Positions 20,720 through 31,253 of a stretch of DNA of 64,000 nucleotides are shown in pieces (position 1 is the first letter of the stretch; every line of letters starts with the position of its first letter). The stretch is from NCBI GenBank assembly GCA_021851325.1, contig JAJZDZ010000005.1:1-64000 (forward strand), read 5' to 3'. The stretch is from Pseudomonadota bacterium. GTDB lineage: Bacteria; Pseudomonadota; Alphaproteobacteria; Micropepsales; Micropepsaceae. The notes under the pieces were generated by a model that saw only the letters and a program-made list of their open reading frames with translations, searched no databases and was not told where the DNA came from. Position numbers and translations under genes: made by a program.

Positions 20720-23700
20720 ATGCACGTTACCGACATATTCATTCGACGACCCGTACTGGCCAGCGTCATAAGCCTTTTAATACTTATCCTTGGGCTACGT
20801 GCTATCACATCACTTCCTGTCTCGCAGTACCCCGAGACAAAAAGCGCTATTATCCGAATTCAAACCATATACTACGGAGCTGCCCCGAGTGTTGTAGCAG
20901 GTTTCATCACTACACCTCTTGAAGCTGCTATATCGCAGGTAAATGGTATCGACTACATGTCCTCTACGAGTAAGGCAGGCATTAGTACAATTACTATTTT
21001 TCTGAGGCTCAACTATCCACCCGACAAAGCTTTAACTGAGATAGATACGAAGATTTCCTCGGTAACGAGTCAGCTTCCACCTGGCACCCAACATCCGCAA
21101 GTCACCGTTGGCGCTGGAGAAACCATAGACGCGATGTATATAGGTTTTTTCAGCAATACGCTGCGTGGAAACCAGATAACCGATTACCTACAACGTATAG
21201 TTCAGCCAAAATTACAAGCCGTGCCCGGCCTTCAGACCGCCGAAATTGTCGGTGGAAAATACTTTGCGCTTCGTGCTTGGTTAAATCCGAATAAACTCGC
21301 AGCCTATGGTCTCACTGCAGATGACATCTCTCGCGCGCTTGCTGCTAATAATGACGTATCCGGCATAGGGCACACGAAAGGATCACTTGTAAAAGTTAGT
21401 CTAAATGCCTCGACCAATCTACATTCCCTTCATGCATTTCGAACTCTCGTTGTTAAGCAATCAGGAGACGCGCTCACACGACTTAAGGATGTAGCCAGGG
21501 TATCCCTTGGAGACGCTGACTACAACTCTCACGCAAGCTTTGACCAGAAAAGCGCCCAATTCATAGGCATAAAGCCAGCCCCAGACGCTAACCTCCTTGA
21601 GGTAATAAGGCGAGTACGAAGGCAATTTCCAGCTCTCGAGCGACAGTTGCCGCAAGGTTTACGCGCCAAAATCGTGTACGACGCCACGCAATTTGTTTCA
21701 AATTCAATTCATGAAGTGATTCAGACGCTAATTGAAGCGGTACTTATTGTTTCATTCGTCGTTTTTCTATTTTTACGCTCTCCACGGGCGGTGCTGATTC
21801 CGATCGTGGCAATACCTTTGTCCCTTGTGGGAACCTTTTCTATAATGCTGGTTCTAGGGTTCTCTATAAATCTACTAACACTATTGGCGCTGGTTCTCGC
21901 CATCGGCCTCGTCGTCGATGATGCCATAATCGTAGTAGAAAACGTAAACAGGCATATAGAAAACGGGCTAAAGCCACTTCCAGCTGCAATCCAAGCAGCA
22001 AGGGAGTTGAGTGGCCCCATCGTGGCAATGACCGTTGTTCTTGTCGCCGTTTATGTGCCCATAGGATTTCAGGGCGGATTAACGGGCGCGCTCTTTACCG
22101 AATTCGCCTTCACGCTTGTGGCTGCTGTGACGGTGTCAGCCGTTGTTGCACTCACACTTTCACCCATGATGACATCACGGCTTCTGAAACCGAAACATCC
22201 TACCGCCTCTAGCCGGAACACTTACGTTGGGCAATTGATAGGGTCATTCTATGAGGGTTCTCGCCGCTGGTACGCTGTAACTTTAAAGGGCAACCTCGAC
22301 TATCTAGCATCCACACTCCTATTTGCCGCCATTGTCCTAGCCTCAATTTATGTATTCTACAGCCATGCCCGCACTCAGCTTGCGCCCCAGGAGGACCAAG
22401 GAATTATACTAAGCTTTGCTACATCTGAGCCAGACGCCACTTTGCAGCAACACCTCCAGTACGATCACCAGACCAATGGCATCATGGCGCGATTTCCGGA
22501 GACAAGTCACACATTTCAATTTGAAACGGGCAGTCAGGACGTAACAGGGGCAGTACTAAAACCTTGGGACCAACGAGAGCGCACCACCAAGGTATTGCTA
22601 CCTTTATTTCAACGAGCACTCAACAACGTTACCGGGCAACAAATAATCGCATTTCAGCCGCCCCCCCTCCCCGGCAGCGTCGGCCTACCTATTCAATTCA
22701 TAATAAAAACGACTAGTAGCTTCGAAAACTTAAACTCGGTTTCCCAAAAGTTCTTACGCAAAGCTCGCGCAAGTGGAGACTTTGTCATTCTCAAATCCGA
22801 CCTACGGATAGATAAGCCTCAGGCCACGGTTCTCATAAATCGTAACAAGGCTGCGCTAATGGGTCTTACGATGGAGGACATCGGCCATGCCCTTGGAGCG
22901 ATGTTAGGAGGTGGCTACGTAAATTACTTTGACTTATACGGCCGACCCTACAAGGTCATCCCGCAGGTACAGAGGAAGTTCCGATCTCATCCATCGCAAA
23001 TCCTCGATTATTACATTCATACGAAGAATGGCGCGGAGGTACAACTCTCAACGGTAGCGCGTCTAGTTAAGAGAACACAGCCAGAGTCCATAAACCACTT
23101 TCAGCAGCTAAACTCTGCCACAATAGAGGGCGTCGCAGCTCCAGGAGTGTCGTTAGGAGAGGCAATGTCAGTTCTGGATAAGCTTGCCACTAAGACATTA
23201 CCTCCAGGATATATGGTGGACTACGCTGGCCAGCTTAGGCAACTGAAGCAGGAGTCGAGTGGTTTTGTTGTTACATTTGCCTTTTCTCTGATTATTATTT
23301 TTCTTGCTCTGGCAGCTCTTTTTGAAAGCTTTCGCGATCCTCTTATAATCCTCATTTCAGTTCCGATGTCGATTGCCGGTGCGCTCTTTTTCGTGGACAT
23401 GATACCGAGCGCTAGCCTTAATATTTATACGGACGTTGGCTTGGTAACTCTTATGGGGCTGATCAGTAAGCACGGCATTCTGATTGTTGAGGTTGCCAAC
23501 ACGCTTCAAAGACAAGGCTATAGTAAGAGAGCCGCCATTGAGGAAGCGTGCTATATACGCCTTCGACCGATACTTATGACTACAGCGGCAATGGTGTTGG
23601 GAGTGGTTCCGCTATTACTTGCCAGTGGTGCGGGCGCAAATTCGCGATTTGCGATGGGGCTTGTTATATCAACTGGCCTCTCTGTTGGTACGGCTTTTAC

Positions 23701-23767
23701 GCTCTTTGTAGTACCTGCCATGTATTTGCTATTGGCGGAAAGCCATAATGCAAAGAACCATACTTAA
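20720..23767 (+). CDS. RND multidrug efflux permease (AcrB/MexF-like)
   Basis: FIRRPVLASVISLLILILGL, LALVLAIGLVVDDAIIVVENVNRHIENG, GLVTLMGLISKHGILIVEVAN. Confidence 0.95.
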   Translation: MHVTDIFIRRPVLASVISLLILILGLRAITSLPVSQYPETKSAIIRIQTIYYGAAPSVVAGFITTPLEAAISQVNGIDYMSSTSKAGISTITIFLRLNYPPDKALTEIDTKISSVTSQLPPGTQHPQVTVGAGETIDAMYIGFFSNTLRGNQITDYLQRIVQPKLQAVPGLQTAEIVGGKYFALRAWLNPNKLAAYGLTADDISRALAANNDVSGIGHTKGSLVKVSLNASTNLHSLHAFRTLVVKQSGDALTRLKDVARVSLGDADYNSHASFDQKSAQFIGIKPAPDANLLEVIRRVRRQFPALERQLPQGLRAKIVYDATQFVSNSIHEVIQTLIEAVLIVSFVVFLFLRSPRAVLIPIVAIPLSLVGTFSIMLVLGFSINLLTLLALVLAIGLVVDDAIIVVENVNRHIENGLKPLPAAIQAARELSGPIVAMTVVLVAVYVPIGFQGGLTGALFTEFAFTLVAAVTVSAVVALTLSPMMTSRLLKPKHPTASSRNTYVGQLIGSFYEGSRRWYAVTLKGNLDYLASTLLFAAIVLASIYVFYSHARTQLAPQEDQGIILSFATSEPDATLQQHLQYDHQTNGIMARFPETSHTFQFETGSQDVTGAVLKPWDQRERTTKVLLPLFQRALNNVTGQQIIAFQPPPLPGSVGLPIQFIIKTTSSFENLNSVSQKFLRKARASGDFVILKSDLRIDKPQATVLINRNKAALMGLTMEDIGHALGAMLGGGYVNYFDLYGRPYKVIPQVQRKFRSHPSQILDYYIHTKNGAEVQLSTVARLVKRTQPESINHFQQLNSATIEGVAAPGVSLGEAMSVLDKLATKTLPPGYMVDYAGQLRQLKQESSGFVVTFAFSLIIIFLALAALFESFRDPLIILISVPMSIAGALFFVDMIPSASLNIYTDVGLVTLMGLISKHGILIVEVANTLQRQGYSKRAAIEEACYIRLRPILMTTAAMVLGVVPLLLASGAGANSRFAMGLVISTGLSVGTAFTLFVVPAMYLLLAESHNAKNHT

Positions 23768-24191
23768 AGCACTATATGGACATTGCAGCTTTGCAAAAAT
23801 GGCGGAGCGACTTGTCGCAGCATGGGAGTGATTATGAATGAATAATCCTCGCTACATTTTTCTTTCTAAGGGCGTGTCATCGAACGTTACGCATTAGTTC
23901 GCAAGGCTCGCACGTCCGATCTTGGCTCGACTTAGCAGCTTACCTCGATAAAGGTCTAATCATAGCATCAAGCGATTGACATCTACCCCTATACGAATTA
24001 CCGCGCTTTCGTAAACTCAAAGTTACGAAACAGCCTACTAGAAGCTCAACTGACGGCAAGCTCACATTTGGAACACATTAATTGTATCGGCAATCTCGCT
24101 TCATCTGTCACACACTTCCGTTCTTGGCTGCATCCTTATTGTGGTTCGACCAGCTCGGCAACATTTTGCCACATAAAAGTGAGCCCCACCT

Positions 24192-25310
24192 TTAGGGTTC
24201 TGGTCGCGGCGTACTTGCCACGCTGGGCGGTAGTTCTGGATAGACAATGCGTGGCTGTTTGCCATTCAAACTATCTAGAAATGAAACAATTTTGTCTGCC
24301 TCTGATGTGCTGAGCTGAACTCCAAGTTGACTCGCCCCCATAATCATCACGGCTTGCTTTAGATCCCATACTTGTCCGCTATGAAAGTATGGTGCCGTCA
24401 ACTCAACATTACGCAGCGATGGAACTTTAAAAGCATATTGGTCGCTTGGAATTCGAGTCACAGCAAACCGTCCTTTATCGGCTGGTGGTAAAAGCTTGAC
24501 GCCTGGCTTGGCTACTAATCCAAACGGGGCATAGCTAGCTCCACCGACATTTATGCCACCATGACAACTGGAACAGCCCTTATCCATAAAGAGCGCCAAC
24601 CCGCTTTTTTGCTCTTTAGTAAGCGCGCTCGTATGACCTTTCAGATATAGATCAAATGGAGCGTTCGGCGTGATTAGCGTTGCCTCAAATACGGCTATTG
24701 CCTTCTGTACGTTCGCAAAGGTAATAGGAGAAGCTTCTCCAGGAAATGCAGATTTGAAGTATGATGTGTACCCTGGAATCGCCTTAAGTTCTTCGACTAC
24801 GTGCTCAGGCGGTGATGCCATTTCAACGGGATTAACAATCGGCCCTCCCGCCTGTTGCTCCAAATCCTTGGCGCGGCCGTCCCAAAATTGGGCCTTATCA
24901 TATACCGCATTAAACACCGTGGGAGCATTCCGCTGACCGTGCTGCCAGCGGTGCCCGAGGGATGTAGGCTCTGCATCGGTGCCAGCCAGCCCAACATTAT
25001 GGCAGGTATTGCAACTGATTGCATGACTGGCGGAAAGCCGCGGCTCGAAGAAGAGCATCTTTCCTAATTTGATTTTTTCCGGAGTTGACGCATTTCCGGG
25101 GAGGATTGGTGGCGTTTCAGGAATAGGTAGGAATACCTGGCGAGCCCGCGATAGCAGGTTGCTCTGACCACCGGTTGAAGCGGCAAATGAAACGGTACTC
25201 TGATATGAAAGCAGGCCAACGCAGGCAATTAGTGACCTAGTTACGAGGCGATAGGCATTCTTGCTAAAACGCATGACGCTGGCCCTCCTTTGCTGGGCAC
25301 CTTCTGGCAA
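24192..25310 (-). CDS. Di-heme cytochrome c peroxidase (CcpA/MauG family)
   Basis: Two CxxCH motifs (CNTCH, CSSCH), FFEPRLSASHAISCNTCH, QFWDGRAKDLEQQAGGPIVNPVEM; N-terminal signal-like segment. Confidence 0.93.
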   Translation of the reverse strand: MPEGAQQRRASVMRFSKNAYRLVTRSLIACVGLLSYQSTVSFAASTGGQSNLLSRARQVFLPIPETPPILPGNASTPEKIKLGKMLFFEPRLSASHAISCNTCHNVGLAGTDAEPTSLGHRWQHGQRNAPTVFNAVYDKAQFWDGRAKDLEQQAGGPIVNPVEMASPPEHVVEELKAIPGYTSYFKSAFPGEASPITFANVQKAIAVFEATLITPNAPFDLYLKGHTSALTKEQKSGLALFMDKGCSSCHGGINVGGASYAPFGLVAKPGVKLLPPADKGRFAVTRIPSDQYAFKVPSLRNVELTAPYFHSGQVWDLKQAVMIMGASQLGVQLSTSEADKIVSFLDSLNGKQPRIVYPELPPSVASTPRPEP

Positions 25311-26030
25311 ACCTCAGCATGGATACCGCTCCGAAAGGAGCGACTACCCTTTCTAAGAACCCGGTCACTTTTGATTGACGTTCGAAACTAATTCGTGAAT
25401 TTAGCTCAGAGCTGATCTTTCTTTAGAGTGGCTTCGAGATTTTCAATATCGCAAGAGTTGCACTGAAGCGTATTGATAGGTGTCAACGCATCCCCTTCTT
25501 AAGCTTTATGATCATTTGTCATAAAGCTCGATGTATCGGCTTCCTTAGAAGATATTGCATTCATAAGGTCTGCTCTTAGATCTGAAGCCGCTTACCCAAC
25601 CATAGTTGGCTTTCGTCTGTACAGGCGTTCAGCTTATTCATTGATGATGGGTTAGATACAACTTTTTTGTAAGGTGTTTGTACCACACCGTCTAATGCTG
25701 ACGACTTTAGTCGTCAAATCAGAGTTGCGCTTAGGTTGAAAAGCAAAATGTATTTGAATTATTGGGAATTAAGATCATCTGAAAATGTGCGGGCCTAGTT
25801 CTAAAAAAGGCGGAATGGAAAATTTTGAGGCCGTTCTCTGTCATTCGTATTTAGCAATTTCGTTGAGATAAAGATTCACTTTTGTGACAGTGTTTCACTT
25901 TGTTCATTCTGTGACGCGGACATAAAAGTGTGATCTTTCCGCCGTACTAGGGACCACGAGGGGGGTGTGAGGCAGGTGTTAGACGCCATGCCTATGACGC
26001 CACCGCGATGGCTCTTAGTGGGGATAAAAT

Positions 26031-28469
26031 ATGTTTCAATTAGATGAACTTCGCAGGCACACAAGCCCGCGCAGCTTGCATGCATTGACTGCGTTCCTGA
26101 TTTCGTCAGTTGCGATGGTCAATTCAGTGAGTGCCCAAACTACGACACCGCAATCGTATCCGACTGGACAGATCGAAGAGGTAGTTGTTAGCGGCAAGGC
26201 GCAGCAGCTCGGCAGCCTGAAGCAAAAGTCCATCTTTATCTCGTCTTATGGTGACAAGGCGCTGGATCGCCAGCAGTTGAAGTCGGCGGGCGTTATCGGT
26301 GGGGCGGCGCAGGCGCTTTCCTTTGCTCCTGGGATCAGCGTATCCGGTTACGGGCAAACCGGTGGCACAAAGGCGAGTATCAGCATCAATGGTATCAGTC
26401 AGGGATGGGCAGGTCTGTCACCTGGTACCGTAGATAATGGAAGCCTTGCAATCAGCTTTGATGGCATTCCCATGGTAAATGCGGCGTCAGGCTTGTGGGA
26501 GACGCCGCAAATTCCACAAACGGCATTGCTTGAGGGTGCGCGGGTTACTTACGGTCCAGGTGACCCGGAACGTCGCTGGTATAACAATATCGGGGGCGGC
26601 ATTAACTTCGTGCCCATACAGCCTTCGGCCATGCCGGGCGGCACTGCACAGTTGACCTATGGAAGCTTTAACACCCAGAACTATGACCTTACTCTGCAGA
26701 CTGGCAGAATTGATGGTTGGGAGACAGTGGTCGCAGGAGGGTACGGAAGTGCAGATAACTTCCGTACCTCCCCGGATGGATATCGCTGGCCGACGCACAA
26801 CTATGCCGCGTTCTTCAAAACCCGCAAGGTCTTCCATAATGGTGACGTAAGCTTCGGTGCTTATACCGGCTATGGTACGGGTTGGCGCCCAGTTCCCCTT
26901 CCGATCACTCCTATTCCAGGCTTAAGTGTCAACGGCATTGGTGCCCCAGGGCCGCTTCTCAGTCAGCAGACAACAGGTTTCTACAGCACGGTTAACGAAC
27001 AAGTCTGGGCCAAAAACGATACCAATCGCACGTGGATGCTCTACGCCAGGCAGAATATCAAACTTGATCCCGTCATGACGCTTCACAACCAGCTTTGGTT
27101 CCGTCGCGGCGATCGACTGCACTATCACTATAACAATTTTGGTCTTGGAACCCCTGGGGCAGGAAACCTCTATGAGCACAACAATCCGTTCTCGTACATG
27201 TACGGCGATAAGCTCTGGAGCGATATTAATCTGCCCTATAACCGAATTGGCTTGGGCGGCTACTTTATAAAGACCGTCTATAACTCACGCAATTCGTTTT
27301 ATAATCCTGGTGTCTGCGGTGTAACTCCCACTGCTGTTACATACGGGTATGGTACTGTAATACCAGCAGGGACAACAGTCTGTGGCTCGGTATCCGTTCC
27401 GAATGCTAATCACCGTAGCAATTTCTGGCATATTAATGATCTGGCGTTGTTCCTGCAGGACTCGATTACCCCAGTTTCTAGCGTTACCGTCACACCAGGC
27501 TTCAGGTTAGTGAACTTCCATACCGACTATTATCCGTATGGAAACACCTACTTTGCCGAAGCCAACGCGCTGGATGCAGCCGGGGTATTTTCGGGGCATG
27601 ATCAAGGGCAGCTGCCAGCTACGCAAACCGACTTCACAAAAACTGAACCATCTGTCAGCGCCCGCTGGCAGCCGAAGAGCTGGTTAGCTCTGTACGGGAA
27701 CTGGGCTACCTCCTACCGCCTCCCCCCCGTTGGTGGTGGCGGGGGGCTCTATCAGAGCACCCCAGCGCTCGGTAATATCTTAGAAAAGGGCGTAGAATAT
27801 CAGTTTGGGGCCAAACTGTTCTGGCCGCGGATTGGAATGTTCAGCAAAGTTCTGATCAATGCCAATTATTACCACCTACACTTCAGCAATCAGTTTATCG
27901 GCGTTACCCTGGCCAACGGCGTGTTTAAAGGTCTGGCTCAGGGCGATTCCCTTTACCATGGTGTCAATCTTTCAGCAGAAGCCAATCTCGGCAAACTTAA
28001 GATGTTCACCAATCTGAATCTTCAGTCCGCGACATTTAACAATTATGAATTTGGAGGCGTAACTGCTCACGGCCTGCCCGTTTCCGACACCCCAAATAGT
28101 ACATTCAATATCGGTGCTTATTGGACCCACGTCGTAGATGGGTTTATTTTGAAACCTCGCGCTTGGTACCAATACGTTGGATCACAGCACATATTTGACA
28201 ATAACGCAGGCATGCCGACTAATCAGAAGCTCTCTTCTCACGGAGTGCTGAATCTCGCTCTGGCAGCAACTATGCCTTCCGCATGGTATGCCGACACCGC
28301 AAAGCGAGTTACATTTAAAGTTGAACTTATGAATGTGCTCGACGACAAGTACAATCAATTCGAGTATATCTCGTCGGGAGGATTATACGGAACTGCCACT
28401 GGCGGTTATCCGATAGTATATCCAGGCGCACCACGAGCTGTATATGCAACTATCGCTGTTTCATTCTGA
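26031..28469 (+). CDS. TonB-dependent outer-membrane receptor
   Basis: N-terminal signal, IEEVVVSGKAQ plug start, terminal aromatic beta-strand (AVYATIAVSF). Confidence 0.9.
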   Translation: MFQLDELRRHTSPRSLHALTAFLISSVAMVNSVSAQTTTPQSYPTGQIEEVVVSGKAQQLGSLKQKSIFISSYGDKALDRQQLKSAGVIGGAAQALSFAPGISVSGYGQTGGTKASISINGISQGWAGLSPGTVDNGSLAISFDGIPMVNAASGLWETPQIPQTALLEGARVTYGPGDPERRWYNNIGGGINFVPIQPSAMPGGTAQLTYGSFNTQNYDLTLQTGRIDGWETVVAGGYGSADNFRTSPDGYRWPTHNYAAFFKTRKVFHNGDVSFGAYTGYGTGWRPVPLPITPIPGLSVNGIGAPGPLLSQQTTGFYSTVNEQVWAKNDTNRTWMLYARQNIKLDPVMTLHNQLWFRRGDRLHYHYNNFGLGTPGAGNLYEHNNPFSYMYGDKLWSDINLPYNRIGLGGYFIKTVYNSRNSFYNPGVCGVTPTAVTYGYGTVIPAGTTVCGSVSVPNANHRSNFWHINDLALFLQDSITPVSSVTVTPGFRLVNFHTDYYPYGNTYFAEANALDAAGVFSGHDQGQLPATQTDFTKTEPSVSARWQPKSWLALYGNWATSYRLPPVGGGGGLYQSTPALGNILEKGVEYQFGAKLFWPRIGMFSKVLINANYYHLHFSNQFIGVTLANGVFKGLAQGDSLYHGVNLSAEANLGKLKMFTNLNLQSATFNNYEFGGVTAHGLPVSDTPNSTFNIGAYWTHVVDGFILKPRAWYQYVGSQHIFDNNAGMPTNQKLSSHGVLNLALAATMPSAWYADTAKRVTFKVELMNVLDDKYNQFEYISSGGLYGTATGGYPIVYPGAPRAVYATIAVSF

Positions 28470-28506
28470 GTTTGTGGACGATTATGTATAACCGGTAACT
28501 GTCTGC

Positions 28507-28548
28507 CCGCTGTCGGTTTGGTATAAATACTTGCTGAACCGACAGCGG
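28507..28548 (+). terminator. Hairpin downstream of the TonB receptor (possible terminator)
   Basis: Perfect 12-bp stem CCGCTGTCGGTT / AACCGACAGCGG with 18-nt loop, 38 bp after the stop; no T-tract. Confidence 0.4.
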
Positions 28549-28610
28549 TGGACCTTGCCTCGTCTCTTTATCCAGAGGACACCGGAATCGAGCGCTCTTT
28601 TGGCCGCATA

Positions 28611-29802
28611 CCGATTCTTAGACCGGATCAGGTGAGAAGCTCCGCCTGTTGGTACCCATCAGCACCATGCATTGGCTTCTGCATCAAGTTGATTGGGGGT
28701 CTGTCAGCGATCTCACTACGTGGCCTCACTTCGTTGCATTCGCGGCGCCATTCTTCCATCTTTTGGACGGCATCCTCGGTATCCCAAAACCAGTTCTGAC
28801 CCAAAGACTCTAAGCGCACAGAGGCGTTGAAGCTTTCAACGAATGCATTGTCCGCGGGCTTTCCTGGTCTCGAGAAATCCAGGGTGATGCTATTGGAATA
28901 GGCCCACAGGTCGAGCTTTTTCGGTGTGAACCGACAACCTTGGTCGACGCGGATGGTATGTAGGAGTCTGAAGTCCCCACGCACCCGTTGCAAAGCCTCT
29001 ATCACGGTTTGTGCAATGGCGGATCTTGTTACGTACATGATCGGACAAATACGGCTCCACGTATCGACGGCAGTCAGTACCCGGATACGCTTGCGGTTGA
29101 AAAGCTCATCATACATCCACTCCATTGCCCATACCTGGTTTGGGCTGGTGGCATTGCTGCGATCATTGCGCAGCTTGGCCATGATGCATCGTCGTGGCGT
29201 TCGTACGCGGGCGCTACTAACTATGCCGCATTTGTCGGCCTTCCAGACAATAGAGCCGATGCACCCGCCTGACGTTGACCAGGCAATCCACTCTTCAGCG
29301 CGCTCGTGTCTCTGCAATCTTGCGGATACGCTTGCGAAAGGTGGCCTGATCGGCTCGCTTAGAATGATAATGGTGCGATCCACGGCAAAGTGGCAACGCT
29401 TTGCAGGCTCGACGGATCGAAACCTGAAAGCAAGTTCGGATGAAGTCGGTTATCTCTCGGCCCCGCGTTGCCGTCGGATCTTTTTTGATGACTTCAGTGA
29501 GCATCTCCTTGTCGAGGGTCACATCTGCCACCAACTTGCGAATCCGGCCATTCTCTTCCTCGAACTACTTCAGCCTGCGGATCTCTGACGGCAGGAGGCC
29601 GCCATAAACCTTCTTCCATCTAAAAAGGCGTCGCCTGACTGATGCCCATCTAACGACACACCACGTCGACTGAGGTGCCACCTTCAGCCTGCTGCAGGGC
29701 AAACGGGATCTGTTGTTCCGTAAACCGCGAGTTCTTAATGGCCAGAGCCCTCCCCAGTTAGCCTAGCTGGAAAACTCTCTTTCAACCCGGTCTAAAAATT
29801 GG
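28611..29802 (-). mobile_element. Degenerate IS3-family insertion sequence
   Basis: OrfA/OrfB-like transposase remnants; imperfect terminal inverted repeats CCGATTCTTAGACCGG (28611-28626) and complement of CCAATTTTTAGACCGG (29787-29802), 14/16 matches; ~1.2 kb. Confidence 0.85.
28628..29739 (-). pseudogene. IS3-family transposase (orfAB) pseudogene
   Basis: OrfA-like start reads (I)KNSRFTEQQIPFALQQAEGGTSVDVVCR*MGISQATPF* with in-frame stops at 29650-29652 and 29620-29622; further frameshifts to LDKEMLTEVI and the DDE part (VLTAVDTWSR ... RVDQGCRF ... FVESFN). Confidence 0.88.
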
Positions 29803-30012
29803 GAGGAGCCTAGGGCGCATGGCCCGATAGGCGAGGATTGCAATACCAACCCTTCTTCCTGAGCAGTTCACAGTTCTCGCGCGCAGAACATTCGACGCGG
29901 TCAGCACGGCCACGAATGCACCACACTACGGTCTATCTTGGCGACCTCATTTTTGAGCGCGTGCCAACATTTCTGAATAAGTCAGTATTTTCAAATATTT
30001 AACAAAATTTTT

Positions 30013-30096
30013 TGGTGCGGTCGAGAAGACTCGAACTTCCACGGGTTGCCCCACTAGCACCTCAAGCTAGCGCGTCTACCGTTCCGCCACGACCGC
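30013..30096 (-). tRNA. tRNA-Leu, anticodon GAG
   Basis: Minus strand GCGGTCGTGGCGGAACGGTAGACGCGCTAGCTTGAGGTGCTAGTGGGGCAACCCGTGGAAGTTCGAGTCTTCTCGACCGCACCA; 7-bp acceptor stem, class II variable arm, GTTCGAG T-loop region, encoded CCA. Confidence 0.95.
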
Positions 30097-30500
30097 ACGC
30101 ACCGATAGGCGGGCGGGTTTAGCAAATCCACTCCAAGAGTGGAAGTGCGAATAAGAGGGGAAGGTCTGTTGCCGTCCAATTATACCCAGCTGGACGGCAA
30201 TCGAGGGGTGTTGGGTCATACGGGGCAGTCCAGAGCCAAGGGCGGCCAGATACTCGGCTATTGGCCCGGATGTTACCGCGTCGGATTGCCGACCAGGGGA
30301 CTCCATGCCGCCCACCTCTCCAGAGAATTTGATGACGCTAACCGCTATCTAAACTGTGCTTGCCATCAGCTCTGGTAAGCACACCCCAAGGCCCCATCGA
30401 GGCTTAGAGCGCTACGAGAGGTGGCCATAAGACTGATCGAAGGAGCCATCAACCTGTAACACTGGTGGGCAAAGGGTGGACCTCAAGACCTGCGTGGCCA

Positions 30501-31253
30501 CTAGATTCCCTCACCATCGACGCCAAGATGGATACCACATTCGTCCTTGTCTAGGCCGGCCCAGCGGCCGTCCCGATACCCCCCACCTGGCGCCACCCGA
30601 CGGGTACATGGCACGCAACCAATTGAGGGATAGCCATCATCCACCAGAGGGTGAACGGGGAGCGCACGGGTCTCGATATACTGATTAAGCATTGCCTGGT
30701 TCCAGTCAGCCAGAGGGTTAAACCTGAAGCGTCCCTCAAAAAATTCCACGCGCTCCATATTTGCCCGCGCTCCTGTTTGAAACCTCTTTCGTCCCGTGAT
30801 CTGGGCGCCGAACTTGGATAGCGCTTGGCGCAAGGGCTGTACTTTCCTGAAGTCGCAGCAGGCGTCCGCGTCCCTAGACCAAAGGGTGCCCTCAGGATCG
30901 AATTCCTCACGCAAGCGCGGATTAGGCCCAATCGATCGCACGTCGCATAAGCCTAGCTGTTCTTGTAGGCGGTCACGATAGCGTAGCGTTTCGCCAAAAA
31001 GCTTTCCCGTGTTGAGGAAAAGTACCGGAGTATTAGGGTCAACTTGGGCGACGAGATGAAGCAGAACGGCAGACTCCGCACCGAATGAAGAGACCACCGC
31101 AGCCTGACGCCAGAATTCATCTTTGAGCGCGATCTGCAAAATCCCTAGGGCGTCACACCCCGCCACCTTCCCCCGCAGATCCTTCAATCTGGCCAGGGCT
31201 TCAGACGTCGGTGTCAAACTATCCACAACCGTGTACGTGGTCACTTTAGCCAC
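30501..31253 (-). CDS. cysH: Phosphoadenylyl/adenylyl-sulfate reductase
   Basis: VSSFGAESAVLLHLVAQVDPNTPVLFLNTGKLF, CCDFRKVQPL, IGCVPCTRRVAPG, KDECGIH. Confidence 0.92.
   Translation of the reverse strand: MAKVTTYTVVDSLTPTSEALARLKDLRGKVAGCDALGILQIALKDEFWRQAAVVSSFGAESAVLLHLVAQVDPNTPVLFLNTGKLFGETLRYRDRLQEQLGLCDVRSIGPNPRLREEFDPEGTLWSRDADACCDFRKVQPLRQALSKFGAQITGRKRFQTGARANMERVEFFEGRFRFNPLADWNQAMLNQYIETRALPVHPLVDDGYPSIGCVPCTRRVAPGGGYRDGRWAGLDKDECGIHLGVDGEGI

Noticed and set aside
24068-24313. 81-aa + strand ORF overlapping the 3' end of the cytochrome c peroxidase gene
   Set aside because: Opposite strand of a confidently assigned gene, no protein-like motifs
25311-26030. Possible cobalamin riboswitch upstream of the TonB receptor
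   Set aside because: Looked for B12-box-like conserved elements and found none convincing; only small hairpins (CGCTCC-GAAA-GGAGCG near 25327, TGACGAC-TTTA-GTCGTCA near 25699)
29295-29534. 79-aa ORF as an independent gene
   Set aside because: Matches the OrfA-OrfB junction of an IS3 transposase (LDKEMLTEVI), so it is part of the pseudogene
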